Under the pieces are notes generated by a model that made no database searches, was not told the DNA's origin, and worked only from the letters and a program-made list of their open reading frames with translations. From the NCBI RefSeq assembly GCF_901933205.1, contig NC_044571.1, positions 72,913,689 through 72,977,688 on the forward strand: a stretch of 64,000 nucleotides of DNA. The letters are read 5' to 3'. Origin of the DNA: Camarhynchus parvulus (lineage: Eukaryota; Chordata; Aves; Passeriformes; Thraupidae). The first letter of the stretch is position 1, and every line of letters starts with the position of its first letter. This document shows, in pieces, positions 38,601-49,090 of this stretch. The translations under genes and the position numbers were made by a program.

Positions 38601-41600
38601 AGATGTTTTGTGAAAATACATCCTTAATTAGTCATGGAATGAAGACACAGGGTAGCACAGTGCTTGATCCTTCCAGAAGAGGAGAGCTGTCTCATCCTAC
38701 TTGAGTTATTGGACATCAGGCACCTCAACCCTCTCCACAAAACTTTCCCTCCCCATCAAATACATCCTTTAAATGAAAATTAGTAGCTCTTATCTAGGGT
38801 AATTCTAATAGTAAATGTTATCATCAAGTATGTGCATTACAACAATATGGGAGTAAGAATACAGATCGCAGTTTAACCATTCCTGTGATAATTTGTGAGA
38901 AAGCTTCCAAGAACATCTCTCAAAATACTATCTACAGTCTTGCTTAGGGCACAGGCCCATTTCCCTTTAGCAATTCCAGACTGAACTCATTGGCCACAGC
39001 TTGGAAGAGTGAAGACAAAACCATGACAATTTATAGCTACACATAACAGGACCTGGACATTTGCATACAGAAATCTGAAGAAGATTGAACTGCAAGTGAA
39101 CTCCCATCTCTCCTGCATGTAAAAGCTGAAATCTTTCCAGTATTTGAAGTGCTTAGTTACTGGTACCTATTTTCTTGAAGGGGAAAAGGCAGATGCTATG
39201 GGCAAACAACTGGTTGCACAACTGGCATCAGCATGTGAGACTCATCTTTTATATACATGGGACTGGCTTTCCTTATCAAGGACTGATTTCTAGAAAAAGG
39301 TGGGATGCACTGGACCAACCAGCCAGTTGGCAAAGATGCTTTTATTCTGACCAGCAAGGCATCAGTAATCCAGGAAGTTTCTGGAGTGCTTTTGCAGTAA
39401 GTTCTTAACAAGGGTGGCTGAGTACCTAACAAGGGCACCGGCTGGGCCTCATGCTTAGAAACAAGGGAGAAGGAGACTGAGATGGGAAAGTCAGGGGCAG
39501 CCTCTGCTGCCCTGACCATGAGAGACAGATCCTGTGAAGAAAGAGCAAGGCAAAAAGTAGATTACACGATCAGAATTCTGGAGAGCAGATTTTGGCCTAC
39601 TGAGGAGAATCCCATGCAGAGAAGAGGGCACAGGAGAGATGGTGGATTTTTCAAGGGTGAAAGCTTGCTCATGCCAAGCTCAAGACTGGCCCACAGCATG
39701 TGCAGGAAGTTGGGCAAAAGTAACAGGACAAGACTTTCCCTCAGCTGACTTTTGGGAACACTGAAATGGGATATTGCCAGGCTGCTGGGCCCTGGCTGAC
39801 GGGTGTTAAGGGAGCTGGCTAATGATATTGTATGGCCTCTCTTGGCAATTTTTGAAAGGTTGTGGTGATTGGGGATATTCCTAATGTCTAGAAAAGGGCA
39901 AATATCCCTTCCATTTTAAAGGGGGTAAAGAAGGGTAATTCAGGGACCTACAAAGCTGGTCAGCCTCGCCCTGATCCCTGCAAAGGTGACGGAGCAAATT
40001 GTCCTGCAAACCATTTATGCATGTAGGTTGGATGAAGATGACTGGGAACAGTCAGCATGGATTTATGAAGAAGAAATATGCTTGGGCAGCCTCACAGCCT
40101 TTTATGGTGAGATGACTCCTTCAGTGGATGAGGAGAGCTGTGGACACACTGTTTATTGTGGCTTTAACAAAGCTTCTGACAGCATTGTTCTTATAGCAGC
40201 CTTCTCTTACTACAGCCTCACTGCTCCTACTTCCCTACTTTGTCAAAGTTAGAGCAGAGATGGACTGAAATCTGACTGAACTGCTGCACCCAAAGGTGAT
40301 TAGTGGTAAAAAGTCCAGTTGAAGGTCAATAAGTATCTCTGTACTCCAGGGACTGGCATGGGGGAATGCATTGCTTAACATCTTCATAATGACCTAGATA
40401 ACAGAACAGAGTCCACCCTCAGCAAGTTTGCAGAGGATGCTCAGCTGGGAGGAGAACACCAGATGGGTGTACTCTCATTCAGAGGGACCCTGGTCAGGGT
40501 AGAGCAACAGGCCAACACGTACCTCAGCAAATCCAACACAGGGAAATGCCAATCCTCCAGCTGCAGAGGTCTAATGCTAATCATCACTACAGGCTGGGGG
40601 CTGATCACATGGAAAGCAACTCTGAAGTGAAGGACATTGGGGTTCTGGTGAACACCAAGCTGATCATGAGGCACCAATATGCATTTGCAGCACAGAAGGC
40701 AAACAGCCTCCTGGGCCGCATTAGGAAAAGCACAGCCAGCAGGGCAAGGGAGGGGATCCTTCTCTACTCATGCATATGGAGTGCTGGGCTCAGTTCTGGG
40801 CTCCCCATACAAGACAGACATAGACAACACTGGAGAAAGGCCAGTGTATCACAACTAAATTAATCAAGGGACTAGAGCACCTTTCATACAAGGAGGAGGG
40901 GCTGAGAGATCTAGTACTGTAGCCTAGAGAGGAGAAGGCTTGGGAAGATCTTATCTGTGTGTCTAAACACTTGATGGGAAAAAATAAAGCGAACAGAAAC
41001 TGATTTCTCACTGGTGTCCAGTGACAGAACAAGAGGCAATGGACAGAAAATAGAATACAAGAAATGTTGCTTTAACATAAAATAAGGAAACTTTCTTACA
41101 ATAACAGCACTCAAACACTGGCCCAGAGAATACATTGAGTCTCCATCTCCTTAGAGACATTTAAAACCCAACTGGTCATGGCCTTGAAATGACACAGCTC
41201 TGAGTATGGATCTCCAAAGGCCCCTTCCAAATGGAATGATTCTGTGATTACATTTGGCAGAAAAGAAGTAAAGTCCTGATAATTTGAGTCTTGGATACAG
41301 AACAACCATTCTATGAATAGATCTAATCTATATTGAGGTCCTGCAGCATGCATCACATACATTCATAGTTGGTTCATTTGATGCAGGTGGTCAAGAAAGT
41401 AAATTGAACATACAAAGGCAGATCCTAAATATTTATGCTAATAGCTGAATAAACATTAAGGAAAAATTACAGATCTGGAGCTAATTCTGGAATGTGTTCA
41501 GTACAGTTTGCAGGAGAAGTTGAACCTAAGTCCACCCACCAAGTCTGAGCCATGCTAACTAGCTAATGCACAACCATTTTGGATTCATGTGAATTACAAT

Positions 41601-43492
41601 AAAAACCCATTTTAGAAGTCACTGGGTAACTTGGTTGAGTGCCACAATCGTGTTTGTTCAATTGGACATGCCTCCTCTACAGCTCAAGTTGAACCAAGAG
41701 ATAAGGAATGACACATCCAGCAAAAAGAACGCACAGGAATATACCATATTAAGAAAGTGGCATATACCATATAAAGTGGAATATACCATATAAATAAGTG
41801 GCATATTTAAATTTCATTTAAAAAAGCTTCATTTAAAGGGAATTGACTTGATTAAAAGCTAAAAAAAGTCCCATGGAAATGCCAGGTTTTTTTTAGCCCA
41901 GGAAAGTCTTGCATATTCCTAAGGTAATGAAAACCACATCAAGTCATCAGAAAACTAAAACTGACCTCCTAAATCTTGCTGTTAGTAATCAGACAATCCT
42001 CATAACTTACTGAAACAGTTACCAATCAATTTATCATTTAATAATTTATATTTCCATAAAACCTAATCTCTCAGCACGTCTCTCTGCCATTTCCTTCCCT
42101 CTTTAATCACTGATGAAGCATGAACCTCTCCCCTTCAGAGGCAAGTTTCTTGTTATGCACCCACATGACTGGGTCAGGATCAGTGAACACTGCAGGTAAA
42201 TGTGCTAGCTGTGGGCATGTAAGTGAAAGTCATCTTTCACACACTAATTTCAACAATTATTGGCCATAAAACCTAAATCCAAAACTGACAACCAAGACCA
42301 ATGTTATGGGCAGATCAGTTCTTAAAGATTAGCCAACTAAGTATCCCTTAAGCCATTTAATTCTACATCACTATTTTATAACCTTAAGGAATCTCACATT
42401 TGCTGTAACTTTCTGTGCATAACTCCATCCAGCAATTGCCTGTAGAAGGAGAGATTTGCTATCTGCCTACAAAGGGACAATGGCATTAACCTCTGGTTGT
42501 TCTAACAGTGAGTAGTACGCCACTGAAGTCCTACAGACTTGTAGCCTGATTGTATACATTAATATAGCTGTGCAATATCAGCACACTGTGTGGTTGACAA
42601 AGACACTTAAAAGAGACCCTGCATACAGTTTAAGGAAGTCACACCAAACATCAGTGCTTGAACTGAGGGGCAAGAACTTTCTGTTTCCATTTAAATAGAA
42701 AAGCAAAACCTTCATGGTCACATACCTCATTGCAACATTGCTGCCATCAATAACTATTGGCCTCAGGTTGTCTCCATCCTCTGTCACATCCTCCTGCAGT
42801 GGAGACTCTGACCTCTGAGACTCTATGGAAGACGCTTCACGCATTACACTAGTGTTAGCATTAGTTACAGTCTGATCAGTCTCAGTTTTATTCCCAAGTT
42901 TGACAAGTTCTCCCAAAATATCATTTATTAAAGCATCAGTACCAAGTTTATTTAGTACAAGTTGAACCTGCTCTTCAGAGTAACCCAACTTAAGTGCAAA
43001 CTCCAGTTTGGTTTGATATTCTTTCACCACATCAGGAGGCTTTTTGACTTCTTTAGGTACTATCTGAGCCTCTTCTATCCTAAAGTCTTGCAAGATTTCA
43101 TTTCTTTTGAGTATATGAGGCTCTAAGCAAGGAGATCGGCACAGCTGTCGATGAGTCTTAGGCAATAAATGTGACTCCGATGCAGAATTATTCAGTCTCT
43201 CTGAATCATTATCAGAATTTGTGCTTTCTTCAGAGTCACAGCTGGAGCTTCCAGAAGTCTCTTCAGATGTCTCCTTTTCTCTGTCTTCTTTCCTAGAATT
43301 AACCTTATCCATCGTTGGCTTCTCCGCCATCGACCAAGGTACAATTGCATTTATTTGTGTGCCAGTGCTCCCCACATAAAGGTGGCCTAAGTCATGCCCC
43401 AGATGATCCTTCAAGCCCATGAAGCTGCTGCATGCACTTGACTCCACTTTGCTGTTTTTCTTGTATTCCTGAATATAAAGTGTTCCGTATTC
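25287..43492 (-). CDS. ZC3H12C: ZC3H12C (Regnase-3), exons 2-6 as a spliced coding region
   Basis: Join of complement 42726-43492, 31359-31498, 28435-28669, 27435-27541 and 25287-26686. The lengths 767, 140, 235, 107 and 1400 nt give 882 codons plus TGA with every junction in phase. It belongs to the MCPIP/Regnase family of cytoplasmic endoribonucleases that cut stem-loops in inflammatory mRNAs. Numbering from the first exon-2 codon: UBA-like helical domain about 160-203; NYN/PIN nuclease about 243-400 with acidic residues in DGSN (Asp249), CYDD (Asp333, Asp334) and SNDNYRD (Asp352); CCCH finger with Cys414, Cys420, Cys426 and His430 (spacing 5-5-3); long Ser/Tyr-rich region; conserved C-terminal module starting [12 protein letters not shown]. 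All key residues are intact. The first in-frame ATG inside these exons is at 43418-43420 ([12 protein letters not shown]), which would give 858 aa. Two candidate upstream first exons are described separately. Human ZC3H12C is 883 aa (memory). Confidence 0.96.
26687..27434 (-). other. ZC3H12C: ZC3H12C intron between exons 5 and 6
   Basis: 748 nt with a GTAATT donor and an AG acceptor. I see nothing else in it. Confidence 0.9.
27435..27541 (-). CDS. ZC3H12C: ZC3H12C exon 5
   Basis: 107 nt between TTTGTAG and G|GTAATT, covering residues 381-416 plus the first base of 417. It encodes the linker [19 protein letters not shown] and the basic [10 protein letters not shown] stretch between nuclease and zinc finger, then the first finger cysteine in PCPYG. 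The finger is therefore split across two exons. Confidence 0.97.
27542..28434 (-). other. ZC3H12C: ZC3H12C intron between exons 4 and 5
   Basis: 893 nt with a GTAAGT donor. It contains a probable CR1 3' remnant at 28040-28115 on the + strand. Confidence 0.88.
28040..28115 (+). mobile_element. CR1 3'-end remnant
   Basis: The string GGATCTAATCAGAC, then CCCTGAAGTTCATTCCAA and TTCTATGACTCTAG follow the order of the CR1 3' terminus (the 'ggactggatgatc ... ccttccaac ... tctatgattc' pattern). It is short and diverged, so a chance resemblance is not fully excluded. Confidence 0.5.
28435..28669 (-). CDS. ZC3H12C: ZC3H12C exon 4
   Basis: 235 nt between CGTGTAG and AA|GTAAGT, covering residues 303-380 with split codons at both ends (Asp303, Lys381). 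It encodes the catalytic core of the NYN/PIN domain, including [12 protein letters not shown] with Asp333/Asp334, and [11 protein letters not shown] with Asp352. These acidic residues coordinate the metal ion needed for RNA cleavage in Regnase-1. Confidence 0.97.
28670..31358 (-). other. ZC3H12C: ZC3H12C intron between exons 3 and 4
   Basis: 2,689 nt with a GTAAGC donor. I recognise no transposon. A 13-nt direct repeat (CTGACAGTCTAGA) occurs twice at about 30047-30076, too short to interpret. Confidence 0.85.
31359..31498 (-). CDS. ZC3H12C: ZC3H12C exon 3
   Basis: 140 nt between TGTTTCAG and CAG|GTAAGC. It completes Ser256 and encodes [32 protein letters not shown] and [12 protein letters not shown]. 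This is the second part of the NYN/PIN fold directly after the DGSN catalytic strand. Confidence 0.97.
31760..32760. other. Repeat-like purine-rich stretch of unclear origin
   Basis: Composition and phrasing (long AG-rich runs, TATGGGGAAAGGCTGAAGGA at about 32325-32344) recall transposon-derived sequence, possibly an old CR1. I cannot follow a consensus across it. It has open frames on both strands but nothing recognisable. Confidence 0.25.
39190..41253 (+). mobile_element. CR1 LINE, long decayed copy with internal deletion
   Basis: The order of recognisable blocks follows CR1 ORF2. They are the part around GAGAGCAGATTTTGGCC, the reverse-transcriptase start (GGACCTACAAAGCTGGTCAG), the CAGTCAGCATGG region, the KFAEDAQL version of the polymerase FADD box at about 40424-40447, and CTCCTGGGCCGCATTAGG. 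It ends with CAGTTCTGGGCTCCCCATAC and the 3' end CCCCTTCCAA...TGATTCTGTGATT. Part of the ORF between about 39,740 and 39,790 appears deleted, and many stops interrupt the frame. The upstream limit is approximate. Confidence 0.88.
41738..41801 (+). repeat. Three-copy imperfect tandem repeat
   Basis: Units of 23, 19 and 22 nt share ATATACCATAT followed by an A-rich spacer and AAGTGG. The units are 41738-41760, 41761-41779 and 41780-41801. The next bases (CATATTT) start a broken fourth copy. Confidence 0.8.
42726..43492 (-). CDS. ZC3H12C: ZC3H12C exon 2
   Basis: 767 nt between a TCTCTTTAG acceptor and an AG|GTATGT donor. It starts in phase 0 ([17 protein letters not shown]) and ends within Ser256. 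It encodes an acidic Ser-rich N-terminal region ([17 protein letters not shown]), the conserved [19 protein letters not shown] motif, the UBA-like helices ([20 protein letters not shown]) and the first catalytic strand [11 protein letters not shown]. No ATG precedes MGLKDH (43418-43420), so the residues before it are translated only if an upstream exon supplies the start. Conservation of those residues with mammals suggests that it does. Confidence 0.97.
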
Positions 43493-46400
43493 CTAAAGAG
43501 AAAACAAAAACGTTGCAACTGGTTACACGCATTTCTTGTTTTCTATTTTCTTGCTGCTTCCTCAGAACTGCATTTATTCTCTTGCAGCCGAGAAATAGAA
43601 CTTCTTTCTTTTTTTAAACATGGAAGGCTTTTTGTGGAAAAAACTTTCTAAGGAATATCTCCACTAAGAGGATAAATAACTAACTACCTGTCTTCTGAAT
43701 GTATCAAATGTTTTACTTATACATTCCTAGAAATGGATTTATGAAAGAATATGAAACCAAAGACTCCAAGTTCACTTACTGTAATGTAGAGACAGGAGTA
43801 AAGTAACTATTTAAAAATAATGAGATATTTCTTCTAGCATAGGACTATGTTGTAACAACAACAACAAAAAAGTGACTATAAATACTCTAGAAAAGGTTTT
43901 CAAACTAAATATCCTACAGTATGTTGAACAGAAAGAAATTAGCATAGTGCAAGATTCTCTGGCTTATTAGTAACAGAAAGCATGATTAAATAAAAACTTA
44001 TTGGCCCTGAAAGACACTATCAGCTCAACTGAATACACTCAAACTATTTCTGAATTCCCTTATAAAGTGATAATTAAGTCAAGAAAGACTAATTGCTCTC
44101 AACAGAGTGTTGTACTACTAACACATACAGCATTTAGGGACGTGGATTGATCTAATGGCCAATAAAGCCAATGGAAGTCTTTGCAGTAATTCCAACAGAC
44201 CATTCATCAAGCCAACAAGGCAACAAAATCAAAAGCTGTTTTCAGCTCCTGCATTAGATTTTTGCAAGCCTTTTGATAAATCAAAACTATACATGTATAG
44301 ATATGAGTCATTTAGGAAGAATGGAAGAAAGAAGTTGCAGTTTTCTGGACTTCATATACTCCCCATATCAGATTTTCTTGAGGAATTTTGCATAGCCACA
44401 GTTATACAGAAGTTAGTTACCCATTTCATCACAAACATTACTTCAACAACCTACATTTAAAGGCAGATTGCTACCTCTTTCCCTTACTTTGTTCTTTGAA
44501 ACAGCAATCTTTGCTAACTGCTTCAATAAAGAAAATAAAACATAAATTATTTCTCATAAATAAAAATGGACCATATGGACCAATTGTACTGCAAGGTTAC
44601 CATGAAAAAGAAGAATTTAAATTAAGGAAAGACTATGAAACAAAGAGTTCTTTCACACTTCCATCTTGTAAGGCAGAATATAAAGCAAGATATAGAGACA
44701 AAGGACTTCACTTGAACCTAAAATTTCTGTCAGCAAATACATTAACTCTCCCATCCCCTTATAGATGAGCATTTAAGATTGGCGCAGTATTTTTAATATA
44801 CAGTGTACTTTCCTCTTCTTGCAATAAAGATTTGAGAGTGTGCACCAGACAAATTAATCCAGGTTCAAGATTAGAGAGAATCAAACAGTCCAATCCATGG
44901 TTCAGTAAAAGAAGATTCTATAGCCAGGGAGTGCCAAGACATCACTATTGTGGTAGAGCGTTCTGGCTATGGGGCACAAAAATCTTACTCTACCTGAACA
45001 TTTCTAGCTAACATAAATAAATCTTATCTATCATCAGTGCTTTCATCTCCAACACCTTAATCACAGCAAGGCCAATAAGGAAGAAAACAAAGTTTTATTT
45101 AGATCTTATCTTGTTAGAAGGCAGTAGGGCTGTAATTCTCAGGCAGTGTATTAATGAATATTGCCTTCTCTTAATGTAAAGCTTTAGGATTTCTAGCAAC
45201 CCGGAGATAAAACACAACAAGAATTTAGGAAATGGACCTTTTCACACACTGATTTATTAACTAAGATAATACACTTGATAGCACAGAGGTAGTAACAAAT
45301 CACAATATTCAAATAAAAAGATACAGTTAAAAAACCAACACTGTGGCCTTCACAGGACTGACACACACACACCACACACAAAAATTAAAACAAATCGCAA
45401 ACAAGCAGCCCCCATTGGAAGCCAGGCTGCCTAGCAACCAGCCTCTAGTTGCTAGGATGCGCTCCTTTAACATACCATCATGAATACTAGCACAGCCAAA
45501 GAATAATTTGGTATGAACAAAAGCCCATGAAAGAGAGCGGGACTTAAGTGCGTCTGGTTTCCCCTCGGAGAACAATGCAGCTGCCAAACCAATCTGGAAG
45601 CCCCGACATCATTGTTCCACCAACCCCACAATCTGCTCTGACTCGAGGAAGTCTAGTTAATGGGCAATACTTTTAAGCTGGACTGAAAAGTTGAGCTTGC
45701 TCATGTACCGCTGCTGCAGAATACAGGGAGATAATGGGTCACTGCCTAAATCCGTGTACTGTGAAATGTCATTTTAGTATTGAACTAAAAGTGAAGGGAG
45801 GGCTTTTTTGGAAGGGGGGGAAGAAGAGTTTGCATATTAACAGCATCAAATAGCAAAAGACTGAAGTGCACAGATTAGAAAGAGGATTTTTTTTTTTTTT
45901 GGTGTTAGTTAAAATAATACTTAAGTCATTCTCCAATCACTTCTTTCTTGAAGTTTAAGTGCTTTACAGCAACTACAATCATAACACCCTCCAGTGCAAT
46001 TCAAAGAAGTCACTAGCATATGAATGTGTCTGAAGATCAGGCATTATATGAAACGTACTTTAGATGATTTGCACATCAACTGCATATGAAAAATGACCGT
46101 AGCCTGAGCTTGGTCCATTGTTAGGAATATATACATAATCAGCCTCACATCTATCTGCTTTAATTTTCTTGTCAATCTCCATCCTTCTTCAATATATAAT
46201 TGCTTGTTTTGCAAAGAACTCTACTGTTTTTCAGAAACTATTTAAAGAACAGAATACTAGAAGGAGCAGCTTTAACATCTCCCACAGATAATATATAGTC
46301 ATTATAATATTGCTTTAAAAGCATAGTTAAAATTGTATTTGTACTGTCAATTCAAAGCTAAATATTTCTGAAACAGTTTTGCATAAGGAGTACACTATTC

Positions 46401-48703
46401 CTGGCATTTGGCCTAAACCCTGCACGCAAATTGCACTTATTTTCAGACAAATTTTTACAGTGCCTGGAAACTTTGTATATCGTATTTGTGGTCAGTAGCA
46501 CGTCTTAGAAACATTACACTTTAGAGCTCCCATCATGATGTCCTTTATGAGATTCACTGACTAGAACCATGAAAATCAGATGTCACTATTGAATGCTGCT
46601 GATTATTTTGTCTTGGTTTGGTTAGTGAAGAGCAACATGCCAGGCAGTCAATTTGAATGAATTTGTATTCCAAATAAACACTAGTGTACCTATATACAGG
46701 ACAACGAAGCTCATGAAAACCAGAAAAGGTCACATTTATCTAAGGAGCAACAGCAGCTAAGAATTCTTTATTCACAAGGAGCTTTTATTGCACACATATG
46801 GTTTTAAAGTATGCTGACTGATACCACGCCAAATAGCTAAGAAAAGCATCTACTATGAATTCTGATTTAAATGAAAGATAAACAAACAAAAATCATCCCA
46901 AAAATTCCAGTCATGAAAGTCTTCCCTTTTTGGTTATGCTCACCACAGCTCAGTAAAACAATTTGTATTTATGAAACGGTTAATAAAATGGGTAACTCCC
47001 AATTTAGACATACCTATGATAACATATGTTTTAAACTGTAGCCCCTTTGAAATGACAGTATCTCACACTGTGTTCACTGTTAAAGGCTTAAAGTACTGCA
47101 CATACATTTATCAGGTATAAATATAACAATCCAGATGAGCACTTCATTGTAGAAGTATAACATTTTACCATTTCTTAGAAGTTGTCACTATTTTCCACTA
47201 ACCATTAGCAACAATCAGCCCATTGGTTCACCTCCACACAAAACAGAAATATTTCTCAAAGAGACGTGGGCTAGTAGATCACCTAATCTTTTACTGTGTA
47301 TTCAGAATATTTTCCACTTACAGTTGAGCATAAAAAGTCATTTTATGCAAATTTAGTTCACAGAGGAAAATAACAGAGTAAAGTAGTGTCATGTGGCACA
47401 GTGTAACAGAAAATGTGTATTTGCAAAAGACCATCAACAAGTTTCTGAAGATACAGTCTACAGGGAAAGAGTTCAACATGTTTCACACAGGTAGACTTTT
47501 TCTAAGTCTCCTAAACACAAAATGTAAAATATTGAAATAATTTTGTTGAAACACTCACTGCTTGTCACAAACAGAAGTGCAGAGTTGATCAGAAAAGAGA
47601 AAAAAAGAATGTATCTGTTATCCAAATGATAAAGATACTGCAACAATGCAAATAAAATAATGAATATGTAATAAATACCTACTGCTGTAGTTTCTATGTA
47701 TTTAATTACCATTGTATTTGAGCGAGTGCTGTTGTCTGCATCATTCTATCCAACAAAGGAGGGATGTCCCATTGAACAGATTGGTTAATGCTCTGGGGCA
47801 ACAGATGTCTTCTGGAACTGCAGGAGACCAGCAACTGGTGGCCTGCCCATCTTCTGAAAACTTTCAATAGACTCATGCATATGTTCACACAATAGGGCAT
47901 GTGGTAGAAATGCAAACCTCTTTTTAACCCTTTTATATGCTCTCTTTCCCTCTCAACTGTTATATGAAGGTCTTTGTTTTGGACTTTTTTTTTTACAGGA
48001 TCCTTGGAACATTGGCTCATGTGTGAGCACACAGTGTTTGTTCTTCAGCCTAACATCTGAACTCAAAATATAAAACAAAACAGATTAGAAACTTTATAAA
48101 AACAACCGGCCTAGATCTGACACACTGGTAACTGGTTTTAAAAACTTAAAACCTTTGACCGTGTCTAAGAGCACCCTCATGCTCAATCTTACATGGCAGC
48201 CTCTTCAGATAGCTTATAATGGAGCTCTTCCTACTTCCACAAACATGGCAAATTTCACCCACAGTGTAGTGTAATGGAAAAGGTGTCTAATTCTGGTTTT
48301 CTTTCTAAGAGCTTTTTCTACTACTCACAATTTGAATAACAGCTTATTTGCAAAAAAGGGTAAATATCTGTAACTTAGAAATTGAAACCTCTCCTTCTCC
48401 CCAATGGGCTAGAGAATTAATTCTGTTTATGGCTACTCCTACCATTTTCAAATTCTGGGAAATGCACCATTACTGATGCTTTCAAAAAGTCCTTAACAGA
48501 ATGCAGTGTGAATCGATGCTCTTTAATATACTTACTCTTAGCACACAACTGTTTTTCTATCCCTCTTTTTCCAAGAGACACCCAAAGTGTGCAAATCTCA
48601 GCCGACATGCAGGCTGGCTCTTTGTCCAAATGCAAACTGATAAAGCTGCAACGCCAGAAAGGTGAACCGTCCCGTTTGTGCAGAGAGAAGCCCCCATACT
48701 CAC
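43493..48703 (-). other. ZC3H12C: ZC3H12C first intron, proximal part
   Basis: AT-rich intron between exon 2 and the alternative first exon. It has an (AC)n-like tract at about 45360-45379 and a T14 tract at 45887-45900. I recognise no transposon or RNA gene. Confidence 0.7.
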
Positions 48704-48727
48704 GTTGGCTGGAAAACACACAGACAT
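48704..48727 (-). CDS. ZC3H12C: Candidate alternative first coding exon of ZC3H12C
   Basis: On the - strand, ATG at 48725-48727 opens eight codons, MSVCFPAN, and runs to an AAC|GTGAGT donor. The exon ends exactly at phase 0, as exon 2 requires, giving MSVCFPAN followed by EYGTLY. A TAA lies in frame 12 nt before the ATG, so this is a true first-ATG start. A CCAATCA box is about 140 bp upstream. The exon presumably continues upstream as 5' UTR to about 48,800. The start context is weak (C at -3, T at +4). There is no transcript evidence, and the phase match alone has a one-in-three chance. Confidence 0.5.
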
Positions 48728-48739
48728 TGGTTTCTCTTA

Positions 48740-49090
48740 GCTGCTCCAGAAGCAACTCCTTAACACGATTTCAGCTGCAGACTTCAGGCAAGCAAGCAGA
48801 ACAATGAATGGACGAACAGATGGACCCGCGATGTCTTTGCTTAACCTACTACTGAGCGGCCGCGGAGCCAATCACGGCCGGCAGAGCTCACAATTAGTTG
48901 GCTGGGCAGATGCAAGGCAACCTCCCCATCCTGCATCAGGTTCCGAGGTTTCTAAGATAAGCAAGTTGATGTCATTCTCAGGGTCTGCCCCGGGCAGCAT
49001 GTGTATTAACGAGGGGTGTGCAGCAACAATAGGCCTTACAAAAGAGACTAGCAGGCAGCTGCTGTATGAGAGCCAGAGTCATTAGGGAGC
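48740..49090 (-). promoter_or_regulatory. ZC3H12C: Candidate internal promoter of ZC3H12C
   Basis: This is a locally GC-richer segment in an AT-rich intron. It has a canonical NF-Y site (GAGCCAATCACGG at about 48864-48876) beside a GCGGCCGC word. The site lies a typical distance upstream of the candidate first exon at 48704-48727 for - strand transcription. No TATA box is apparent. Promoter function is inferred from these sites and the exon. Confidence 0.4.

Larger units (their letters stand above)
31499..42725 (-). other. ZC3H12C: ZC3H12C intron between exons 2 and 3
   Basis: 11.2 kb with a GTATGT donor and a TTTCAG acceptor. It contains a long decayed CR1 (about 39.19-41.25 kb) and a local tandem repeat (41738-41801). 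A purine-rich, repeat-like stretch at about 31,760-32,760 is of unclear origin. The rest is ordinary AT-rich intron. Confidence 0.85.

Noticed and set aside
47706..48032. 108-codon open frame on the - strand near the alternative first exon
   Set aside because: It has no acceptor or donor in a phase that fits ZC3H12C, and its composition is ordinary for intronic DNA.
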